In this document: one piece after another, positions 1 through 5,945 of the stretch
Layout of the letters: each line of letters opens with the position of its first letter
Position numbering within the stretch: position 1 is the stretch's first letter
Source of the DNA: a bacterium
GTDB lineage: Bacteria > ARS69
Reading direction: 5' to 3'
Assembly (NCBI GenBank): GCA_025774865.1
Contig: JALGZO010000699.1
Coordinates: forward strand, 1 to 6,940
Length of the DNA: 6,940 nt
Made by a program: the position numbers and the translations under genes
Notes under the pieces: generated by a model
Database searches by the model: none
What the model was told of the DNA's origin: nothing
The model's input: the letters and a program-made list of their open reading frames with translations, nothing else

Positions 1-411
1 GCAGACGTCACGGTCGTGCTCACCGGGAGCGAGAACGAGAGGTCGTTCGGCTCCGCTTTCCGCGCCCTCGAGTCAACCCGCGTCATCGATCTCATCGCGA
101 AGCTGTCCCTGCGCGAAGCGATGGGCGTGATCTCGCGGATCAACGTTCTCGTCTCCGCCAGCACCGGCCCCATGCACCTCGCGGCGGCTCTCGGAATCCC
201 GACCGTCTCGATGTTCTGCCCGCTGACCGCCTGCTCGCCGGAGCTGTGGGGGCCGCGAGGCAACCGAGCGGAGATCGTCCTTCCTTCGGACGGATTCTGC
301 CAGGACCGCTGCCCCGGTGATCCCCACGTGTGTCGATTCGAAGGTGGGATCGCGACGACGACGGTGTTCGAGAGGGTCATGGACCTGCTCGAGAGTCGCT
401 CCGCGGCGTAG
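1..411 (+). CDS. Glycosyltransferase family 9 (heptosyltransferase-type), C-terminal part, partial
   Basis: The reading frame is open at the first base of the window, so the true start lies upstream; 136 residues are visible. The fragment has the C-terminal nucleotide-sugar-binding part of GT9 enzymes, which transfer heptose or related sugars from ADP/nucleotide donors onto lipopolysaccharide core or other glycans at the cytoplasmic face of the inner membrane. Seen directly: a beta strand ending in LTGS near the start (residues 7-10), the family signature STGPMHLAAALG (about residues 54-65) followed by P-T-V-S-M-F, a conserved Trp in the LWGPRG stretch (about residue 83), and a late cysteine cluster (C100, C104, C111) common in this family before the final helix. 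It ends in TAG. The acceptor and sugar cannot be told from this fragment. The next gene lies 95 bases downstream on the same strand and is metabolically unrelated, so co-transcription is possible but not shown. Confidence 0.88.
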   Translation, partial: ADVTVVLTGSENERSFGSAFRALESTRVIDLIAKLSLREAMGVISRINVLVSASTGPMHLAAALGIPTVSMFCPLTACSPELWGPRGNRAEIVLPSDGFCQDRCPGDPHVCRFEGGIATTTVFERVMDLLESRSAA

Positions 412-495
412 TCGTCGCCCGGGACGGGCAGCCCACTCGCCGGCGGGGGCGGCGGGAGAGTATCCTGGGCGCGAAATCGATCGTGGTCCCAGGCC

Positions 496-499
496 GGAG
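496..499 (+). promoter_or_regulatory. Ribosome binding site deciding the start of the PLP enzyme
   Basis: A GGAG sits 7 bases before the ATG at 507. The frame stays open upstream to about 330, but the upstream codons give an arginine-rich stretch unlike the family and overlap the preceding GT9 gene. An in-frame GTG at 483 has no comparable Shine-Dalgarno sequence at a good distance. This favours ATG 507. Confidence 0.6.
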
Positions 500-506
500 T
501 GATCTC

Positions 507-1649
507 ATGGGTCGTGATTCCGTTCCCATCGTGCCGCCGATCTACCGCGGTACCGTGTATGCGTTCGACACCTCGGACGAACTGGTGGCCGCCATCGGCG
601 ATCACCACGAGAACTTCAGCTACGGTCGCTACGACAATCCGACGGTGATGGAGTTCGAGAAGGCGATCGCGTACCTGGAGGGGGCCGAACGCGGCGTAGC
701 GTTCGCCTCCGGGATGGCGGCGATCACCACCGCGCTCGTTGCGTGCCTGCCGGCGGGTGGACGCGTCGTTCGCCAACACGAGGTGTACGGAACGACGGCG
801 GAGTTCTTCCGCGAGATCATTCCGCGATTCGCCGACGAGGTCGTCACCGTCCCCGGGGCCGACCCCGACGCGCTCGAGCAGGCGATTCGCGAAGGATGTG
901 ACGTCGTCTACCTCGAGACGCCCATCAACCCGACGCTCGAGATCGTCGATCTCGAACGCATGTCGAAGGCGGCTCGCGACGTGGGGGCGATCAGCCTCGT
1001 GGACAACACCTTCTCGACGCCGCTCGGCCAGCGGCCCCGGGACCTCGGTATCGATGTCTCGCTCCACAGCGCGACGAAGTACCTCGGCGGCCACCATGAC
1101 GTGATCGCCGGCGTGCTCGCGACCTCGGACGAGCTGGGAGAGCGAATCTGGAACGCGCGCCGGATCCTCGGCGGCATCCTTTCGCCGGGGGACGCATTCC
1201 TGCTCCTCCGGGGACTGAAGACGTTGCGCCTGCGACTCGAGCACGCGACCGCCACGGCCGCGAGCCTCGCGAACCGACTCGCCCGCGATGCGCGCGTGGC
1301 GAGGGTCGGCTACCCCGGACTCGAGAGTCACCCGAGCCACCGCATCGCGGCCAGCCAGATGAGGAGCTTCGGCGCCATGATCGCGATCGATCTGAACGCC
1401 GATCGAGGCGGTGCCGAGCGATTCTTGAACGCGCTCACCGTCATCCGGCGAGCCGCCAGCCTCGGCGGGAACGAGTCGGTGGCGATGATGCCGGCCGAAG
1501 TGTCACACGCTCACGTACCGCCGGACGAGCGGCTCGCGATGGGAGTCACCGACTCGCTCATTCGGCTCTCGGTGGGCACGGAGCCGGAAGAGGATCTGGT
1601 CGCCGACCTCGAGCGCGGGTTCGCCGCGCTGGACAAGGTACCGGCCTAG
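507..1649 (+). CDS. Cys/Met-metabolism PLP-dependent enzyme (cystathionine gamma-synthase/lyase type)
   Basis: A 380-residue cytoplasmic PLP enzyme of the transsulfuration family (fold type I), about the usual length. Enzymes of this family make or cleave cystathionine or related thioethers in methionine/cysteine metabolism, usually as homotetramers. Seen motifs: YGRYDNPT (residues 39-46; the Tyr and Arg bind the cofactor phosphate of the neighbouring subunit), SGMAA (68-72), a cofactor-stacking Tyr in VYGTT (Y94), YLETPINP, DNTFSTP (D166 would pair with the pyridine nitrogen), SATKYLGGHHD with the Schiff-base lysine K191, SLGGNES (318-324) and the substrate-carboxylate arginine R353 in LIRLSVG. 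SLGG-x-ES resembles cystathionine gamma-synthase/gamma-lyase more than methionine gamma-lyase, but substrate choice cannot be settled by eye. ATG 507 is chosen because of its GGAG and because the family N-terminus begins close to the IVPPIY segment. The gene converges on the minus-strand gene ending at 1763. Confidence 0.92.
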   Translation: MGRDSVPIVPPIYRGTVYAFDTSDELVAAIGDHHENFSYGRYDNPTVMEFEKAIAYLEGAERGVAFASGMAAITTALVACLPAGGRVVRQHEVYGTTAEFFREIIPRFADEVVTVPGADPDALEQAIREGCDVVYLETPINPTLEIVDLERMSKAARDVGAISLVDNTFSTPLGQRPRDLGIDVSLHSATKYLGGHHDVIAGVLATSDELGERIWNARRILGGILSPGDAFLLLRGLKTLRLRLEHATATAASLANRLARDARVARVGYPGLESHPSHRIAASQMRSFGAMIAIDLNADRGGAERFLNALTVIRRAASLGGNESVAMMPAEVSHAHVPPDERLAMGVTDSLIRLSVGTEPEEDLVADLERGFAALDKVPA

Positions 1650-1762
1650 GCCAGTGTTCCGTCTCGAAGGTCCTGCTTCCTTTTACATTGGATGGCTCCG
1701 AGCGGCAGGAGGCCGGGCGAGGGTGCCTCCCGACCTCGCGAAACGCGGACTCACCAGGCAGT

Positions 1763-2632
1763 CTAGCCGCCGGTGACGCGTTCCCGCGCATCCTCGTAAG
1801 CGGCGCGAAGCAGGACGGAGTCGCCGATCGGCCTCGAGAGCCGATCCCAGAGAAGATAGATCGCGGGTTCGGCCGCCGGATCGACCCCGAGAGAGTTCAA
1901 CTCGTCTTCGCTCTCCGGGTCGAGCCACCGCACGGAGAGACGCCGGTCGTAGAGACGGAAGGCGATGTCGTGGAGCTCGCCGCCGCGTTTCGTCCCAGGG
2001 TCCGCCGCGATGATCAACAGCGGGCACGGCGCCTCGACCCGCAGCGCCGCCCGCCCGAGCTCCCCGATCCCCCGAGCGTCGAACGGCAATCGGCTGGCCC
2101 AGACCGCCAGCGACTCCTCGACGATCTCTCGCCACCGCTCATCACGCGTGACGACCGCGAGCTCCGCCAGGAAGCGCAACGCGATCCCGTTCCACGCGGG
2201 ATTCGGATCCGCCGCGACGACGAACTCGGGCCCGTCTCCCCGGCGATCCACGTTCCGGAACACTCTCTCCTCTTCGTCCCAGTACCGATCGACGAGCGCA
2301 CCCGCGAGCCGTTCGGCCGCCTCGAGCGCGCGACGATTTCCCGCGACGGCGTGGACGGCGAGAAGCCCGGATCCGGCGTCGCCCTGATCGCGCAGGGTTC
2401 CGCTCCCCTCGATCCCGAGCGAACGTCGCGCGAGCCCGTTTTCTTCGAAGGCCCCGTCGATCAGCACGTCGCCACTCCACCGCGCCGGCTGCGCCATTCG
2501 GTCGTCTCCGAACGCGCGCAGACAGGAGATGAGCGCCTGCTGCAGAACGAAGTTCGCGCCGACGGGAATCTTCCGCGACACGGGCGGGATCCCGACCCGG
2601 CTCCGCAGGGCCGCGTTGAGCCGGTAGTACGC
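1763..2632 (-). pseudogene. YyaL/DUF255-like protein, C-terminal part (downstream of a frame disruption)
   Basis: This is the 3' part of the gene that starts at 3507; it reads in a different frame from the 5' part. About 289 residues are coherent, beginning near the AYYRLNAALRS segment and ending with TAG. It looks like the alpha/alpha-toroid region of YyaL/SPATA20-type proteins: a long helical region with an LIDGAF element, LRDQGDAGSGLLAVH (compare the family's L-x-D-x-A ... L-L-x-L-Y helix), a VVAADPNPAWNGIALRFL segment (compare the family's D-x-x-x-P-S-x-N-S) and a C-terminal IYLLWDRLSRPIGD that lines up with the family's cysteine-containing AYVC...C..P-x-x-D ending, but with Leu and Ser in place of the two cysteines. 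No start codon with a ribosome site is seen at the junction, so it is probably not an independent gene. Either a sequencing or assembly error or a real mutation separates it from the N-terminal part. Confidence 0.72.
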
Positions 2633-3507
2633 CGGTTGAGGAACTGCAGCGTGTGGAGCGCCGCGGCCCCGACTTCGTCCTGTCCCGTCATGCGGTACCA
2701 GGAGGCGAGAATCGCGGCGATCTCCGCGTTCGGCCGCAGGAGCTTCTCGCGGTGGATGGCGCTCAGGTCCGACGTTGCGGGGGCGCGATGGAGCCCGCCC
2801 TCCACGGCGTCGAACATCTCGCTCGAGAGGAGCGCGCGCAGGTGCGAGTCCACCGTCTGGTGGGCGTCGCGGCGGTGCGGGCGCGTGACCCCGTACTCGA
2901 GAAGGAACGAGAGCGCGGACGGATCGAGGTCCTCGTGCACCGCGAGCAGCGCGAGTTCGCTCGCCCCGAACCGATCCAGCAGGACCCTCGCGACCTGGTT
3001 CGCGAACTTGGTCTCGCTCACCACGATGGGCTCGCTCTCCGGCCGCGGCAACAGCGCGGGGCGGCCGCGGAGATCCTTCATGTCCTCGAGGTAGAAGTTG
3101 AACTCCTCCGGGTCGAGCGGCGGAAACGTCCCGTACGAACGGCCCGCGCCGTCCAGGAAGTGAAACGAGGGAACGAGGCCGGACTCGAGCGAGTAGATCT
3201 CCCTCAGCTCCGGGTAGACGGTGACGTCGGCGTGAGTCGGCACGTAGTCCTCGTTGAGGCGGCGGACGACTTCCGGATCCGTGAAGTAGCGCGTCCGGAG
3301 AAGGAAGTGGTCCCAGTTCCACGGGGCGGTCAGCAGGAGGAAGACGGGCTTCTCCTGCCGGGTCGCTTCCTCGAACGTCGCTCGGTTGAATCTCGACCAG
3401 ACGACGCTGTCGGGAGGCGCCGCGCCCGGGGGCTGGGCGGTAGCGGTGGACGCAGCCGCGAACATCGCCGCGGCGAGGGCCATCTGCAGAAGTCGGGTCA
3501 GTGCCAT
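2461..3507 (-). CDS. Secreted thioredoxin-fold YyaL/DUF255-like protein, N-terminal part, frameshifted
   Basis: Starts at ATG 3507; the frame runs to 2461, but only residues 1 to about 292 (down to about 2632) are credible, the remainder being an arginine/serine-rich out-of-frame tail. Residues 1-24 form a signal peptide (an Arg, then an Ala-rich core, then TATA before QPPG), so the protein is probably exported. Residues about 36-125 resemble the DUF255 thioredoxin fold: FEEATRQEKPVFLLLTAP, then a helix, LNEDYVPTHADVTVYPEL, and LVPSFHFLDGAGRSYG with the cis-proline position. The redox motif is lost: the family's C-H-W-C-H reads W-N-W-D-H (63-67), and no cysteine occurs in the credible part. 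GGLHRAPATSD and IHREKLLRPNAEI (about 237-263) match the family's GGFHRY...PHFEKMLYDNA block. The repaired product would be about 581 residues, shorter than typical members (about 650-700), with the usual DADS region apparently missing. Function unknown; a non-redox, possibly carbohydrate- or protein-binding role is conceivable. Confidence 0.75.
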   Translation of the reverse strand: MALTRLLQMALAAAMFAAASTATAQPPGAAPPDSVVWSRFNRATFEEATRQEKPVFLLLTAPWNWDHFLLRTRYFTDPEVVRRLNEDYVPTHADVTVYPELREIYSLESGLVPSFHFLDGAGRSYGTFPPLDPEEFNFYLEDMKDLRGRPALLPRPESEPIVVSETKFANQVARVLLDRFGASELALLAVHEDLDPSALSFLLEYGVTRPHRRDAHQTVDSHLRALLSSEMFDAVEGGLHRAPATSDLSAIHREKLLRPNAEIAAILASWYRMTGQDEVGAAALHTLQFLNRRTTGSTRPCGAGSGSRPCRGRFPSARTSFCSRRSSPVCARSETTEWRSRRGGVATC

Positions 3508-3539
3508 GGTCTCGGTGCCGCGCGAGTCGTGGATTCTGG

Positions 3540-3559
3540 CGGGACGGCCCGACGTCCCG
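3540..3559 (-). terminator. Stem-loop after the membrane-protein operon (weak terminator or processing site)
   Basis: A perfect 7-base-pair GC-rich inverted repeat (CGGGACG at 3540-3546 pairing with CGTCCCG at 3553-3559, six-base loop) begins 6 bases after the stop codon of the gene ending at 3566 and lies before the start of the YyaL-like gene at 3507. No T-tract follows on the minus strand, so it is not a classic intrinsic terminator. It could attenuate read-through, protect the 3' end of the upstream message, or be chance in GC-rich DNA. Confidence 0.3.
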
Positions 3560-3565
3560 GAAATG

Positions 3566-4333
3566 CTAGAGGATACTCGTGATCCAGGTCCTCAGATACT
3601 CGATCCGACCGATCAGAAGAGAGATCCGAGCCATCACGGTGTAGCCGAAGCTGGCGCCGAAGGCGACCATCAGCACCCAGATGCCGGCGCGCGACGCTTT
3701 GCCGAAGGCCCCGGTGTGCTCCTTCGAGAAGTAGAAGTAGATCAGGCCGCACACCACTCCACCCACGATGATCACGTGAGAGACCGTGAACATGATGCCG
3801 TGGAGCCAGTTTTCCGGGCTGGTCGTGAAAAGCGGCAGCTCGAGCGTCTTCTGCACCTGCCGGATGAAATCCGACACGAGGTAGCGCGGCAGGTTCGTGC
3901 CGGCGGTGTAGCCGATGATGAAGGCCATCGCCCAGCGGGAGATCCACGCGATCGGCGGCACGAGCCGCAGCAGCAGGATGATCCCCAGGAACAGGGCGAT
4001 CAGGTACACGTACTCGGGCTCCTCGCCGCGGGCCGCTTCGACGATCCCCTCGAACTGCCTCGGCCAGATCTTCGCCATGAGGTTCGGAACCATCGTCTTC
4101 CAGAACCCCTGCACCATCCAGAACGCCGCCGACACTCCGACGAAGAGATGCTCCGCGAACTTGTAGAACGCGTTGTCCTTGTACAGGAAGCTGAAGATCA
4201 TCAACGTGAGCGCGGCCCCGACCCACAGCTGCACGGTCTGACCCGGATCCGGCTGCGTGAACAGGAGAACCGCGAAGCGCCCGAGCAGCAGAACTCCCAG
4301 GAGACCACCGACGATTTGCACGATCCGCTTCAT
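3566..4333 (-). CDS. Multi-pass integral membrane protein of unknown function
   Basis: A 255-residue polytopic inner-membrane protein I do not recognise. Hydrophobic segments lie at about residues 5-26, 34-51, 60-78 (with FVGVSAAFWMVQGFW), 108-126, 131-148, 180-202 and 214-240, giving six or seven helices. A polar stretch at about 80-107 with acidic EEPEY and another at about 150-178 (with DFIRQVQKTLELPL) form the main loops. Charged or aromatic residues near helix ends (the YKDNAFYKFAEH segment between helices 2 and 3) may be functional. The ATG at 4333 overlaps the TGA of the upstream gene in an ATGA arrangement, and a GAGG lies 9 bases before it inside the upstream gene, so the two are probably translationally coupled. 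It is the last of four tightly packed membrane genes; its likely partners are the other three. No enzyme motif was seen. Confidence 0.85.
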   Translation of the reverse strand: MKRIVQIVGGLLGVLLLGRFAVLLFTQPDPGQTVQLWVGAALTLMIFSFLYKDNAFYKFAEHLFVGVSAAFWMVQGFWKTMVPNLMAKIWPRQFEGIVEAARGEEPEYVYLIALFLGIILLLRLVPPIAWISRWAMAFIIGYTAGTNLPRYLVSDFIRQVQKTLELPLFTTSPENWLHGIMFTVSHVIIVGGVVCGLIYFYFSKEHTGAFGKASRAGIWVLMVAFGASFGYTVMARISLLIGRIEYLRTWITSIL

Positions 4334-5211
4334 CGTCTACCGCCTCGTTCCCGGCCCCGCGTCGCGAAGAACGAGATGTTGCCGAGGATGACGAACGCGA
4401 CGATGACGAGGTGCGCCACCGTCTGCGGGAACATGCGGATGAGCGCCGTCTTGCCGGCCTCCTCGAACTCGGGATACGCCTCCGTGACGAGCGCCTCGTA
4501 CTCCGCCGCGCCGAGCAACCCGCCCATGAGACCCTGGAGCTGCTTCGGGTAGTACGGGTAGAGCAGCGGCGCCTCCACCGCGGTGACGCCGCCGCCGACC
4601 GGAACGCCCACCGGATCCCCCGCGAACTGGACCCACTCCTTCAGACCCGGAAAGCCGGAGCCGATCGCGGCGACGAAGTCGAAGTCCCCGACCGTGCGGA
4701 TCCCCTCCATCATGGGGATCTGATCGACCGGCCGCGACGGGAAGTCGTCTCCCCAGCCCTCGTCCGCGGTCCACGTTCCCCTGAAGTCCGTCGTGATCGC
4801 GTGGATGACGCCCTGGTTCCCGACCTTGAAACCGAGATTCAAAAAGTCCTCCCCGTATCGCTTGTCGGGGAAACCCGTGGCGATGACGGTGTCCAGCACC
4901 CTCCGGATGAGAGGCGGCCCGGTCGCCCAGATCGTCAGGCAATAGAGCCTGAGATCCTTCTTGAGCACGTGCCGGGCGATGGCATGCGCCATCGGATCGT
5001 TCTCGGGGACCGTGCTCGGGCCGTAGTCCAGCGAGAGCAAGACTTTCGAGCCCGGCGGCAGCTCGTCGATCGCCTGGTAGAGAGTCTTCACGATCGGGCT
5101 CGGCGGCACCGGGGCCGGCCGTCCCAGCAGCAGCGGGATCGTGACGGCGACGGCAATCAGGACGAAGATCCAGCGACGATCCAGATGGCCGAGTTTCTCC
5201 AAGAAGTTCAT
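4330..5211 (-). CDS. Membrane protein anchored at both ends with a central soluble alpha/beta domain
   Basis: A 293-residue protein of unknown function. One hydrophobic helix lies at about residues 14-30, preceded by basic residues (D-R-R), and a second at about 262-284 ends in an Arg-rich tail (RGRERGGRR). Basic residues on the outer sides of both helices suggest both ends are cytoplasmic and the 230-residue middle faces the periplasm, by the positive-inside rule. The middle starts with a proline-rich linker (RPAPVPPSP), then KVLLSLDYGPSTVPENDP, a helix, and LRLYCLTIW: a strand-helix-strand pattern with a possible ligand-binding loop (D62, then GPSTVPEND). A glycine-rich GVPVGGGVTAVEAPLLYPYYP follows at about 202-222. 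It lies 4 bases after the upstream gene's stop and shares ATGA with the downstream gene. Membership of a known family is not claimed; a Rossmann-like fold is inference only. Confidence 0.85.
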   Translation of the reverse strand: MNFLEKLGHLDRRWIFVLIAVAVTIPLLLGRPAPVPPSPIVKTLYQAIDELPPGSKVLLSLDYGPSTVPENDPMAHAIARHVLKKDLRLYCLTIWATGPPLIRRVLDTVIATGFPDKRYGEDFLNLGFKVGNQGVIHAITTDFRGTWTADEGWGDDFPSRPVDQIPMMEGIRTVGDFDFVAAIGSGFPGLKEWVQFAGDPVGVPVGGGVTAVEAPLLYPYYPKQLQGLMGGLLGAAEYEALVTEAYPEFEEAGKTALIRMFPQTVAHLVIVAFVILGNISFFATRGRERGGRR

Positions 5212-5215
5212 GAGC

Positions 5216-5917
5216 CTAGTCGCCCCCGCCGAGGTGAGACCGCTCGATTCCGAGAATGAGGCGGAGCGAGTTGGACACGATACCCAGGGCGATCCCGATC
5301 TGGATCGTCCGCTGCCCGGCCAGGTTCGGGTTCGACATGATCCACGCGGACAGGTTCGGGATGTGGAAGTAGTCCGAGAGCGGCGCCGGCATCCATCCCG
5401 TGAGCCAGTGGCCCACCGGGGTCCGGCCGACCAGGATCACGAACGCCGCGAGCAAGAGCACGGTGGCTTCCGGCGTCTTCGCGCGGAACGCACGGTAGCT
5501 CGCGGAAGCCACGAAGAACGCGAGCAGCGAGAACATCGTGGCCTGACACGGCGCGAAGATCGCGATGTACAGCCAGTCGAAGAACAGCCGCGAGTCGGTG
5601 AGATCGCCGCCGGGCGTGAACGCAATCCCTCCCTCCCCGTCCGTGCCTACCATCGCGAGCCCGACGATCAGCATCACGAGAAAGCCGACGACCGTGACGA
5701 CGGAGAACTGCCACTCGTGATCGCGCCGCGACACCCTCACGAGGTGGATTCGGAGGAGGTTCCCGCCCCCGAGGACGAACGCGAATGCCGCGATGATGTC
5801 GAAGAAAACGGGGATGACGCGGTCGGCTTCGGCAAAGGGCTCATGAGGCACGAAATACGCGACGATCAGGATGACGCCGACGATGCCCGTGATGAACAGG
5901 GGAACATTACGCTTCAA
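5216..5917 (-). CDS. Six-helix integral membrane protein of unknown function, TTG start
   Basis: A 233-residue hydrophobic protein with likely membrane helices at about residues 5-24, 34-56, 70-91, 112-140, 149-164 and 204-224. A glycine- and acid-rich loop (GTDGEGGIAFTPGGDLTDS, 91-109) lies between helices 3 and 4, and a basic loop RVSRRDHEW (61-69) lies between helices 2 and 3, suggesting that the latter faces the cytoplasm. The start is TTG at 5917: it gives a natural basic N-terminus (M-K-R-N) and has a GGTGGAG ribosome site 8 bases before it. The gene follows the DUF6754-like gene by 28 bases and precedes the next by 4, so it belongs to the same operon. I recognise no family. A structural subunit or channel-like partner of the neighbouring anchored proteins is a reasonable guess, no more. 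Confidence 0.83.
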   Translation of the reverse strand: MKRNVPLFITGIVGVILIVAYFVPHEPFAEADRVIPVFFDIIAAFAFVLGGGNLLRIHLVRVSRRDHEWQFSVVTVVGFLVMLIVGLAMVGTDGEGGIAFTPGGDLTDSRLFFDWLYIAIFAPCQATMFSLLAFFVASASYRAFRAKTPEATVLLLAAFVILVGRTPVGHWLTGWMPAPLSDYFHIPNLSAWIMSNPNLAGQRTIQIGIALGIVSNSLRLILGIERSHLGGGD

Positions 5918-5925
5918 CGGCCGTT

Positions 5926-5932
5926 CTCCACC
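5926..5932 (-). promoter_or_regulatory. Ribosome binding site for the TTG-start membrane gene
   Basis: GGTGGAG on the minus strand, 8 bases before the TTG at 5917 and within the 28-base gap after the upstream stop. It is the best Shine-Dalgarno match in this operon and supports the unusual start codon. Confidence 0.6.
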
Positions 5933-5945
5933 AAGAAGAGACCGT

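Noticed and set aside
460-465. TATCCT as a -10 box for the PLP enzyme
   Set aside because: No matching -35 element at 16-18 bases upstream; a single weak hexamer is not enough.
330-506. Upstream extension of the PLP enzyme frame to a GTG at 330, overlapping the GT9 gene
   Set aside because: The extra 59 residues are Arg/Gly-rich, overlap the GT9 coding end, do not resemble the family N-terminus, and ATG 507 has a good GGAG.
1643-1652. Perfect 10-base palindrome GGCCTAGGCC over the stop codon of the PLP enzyme
   Set aside because: Too short and loop-less to be a terminator or operator without supporting copies elsewhere.
1708-1730. Inverted repeat GGAGGC/GCCTCC in the convergent gap as a bidirectional terminator
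   Set aside because: Only 6 base pairs with an 11-base loop and no T-tract on either strand; could be chance in GC-rich DNA.
1653-3094. Long plus-strand open frame (about 468 residues) across the YyaL-like region, and another at 2653-3582
   Set aside because: Composition is Arg/Pro/Glu-rich with no family-like pattern; these are antisense shadows typical of GC-rich DNA, while the minus strand carries a signal peptide and family motifs.
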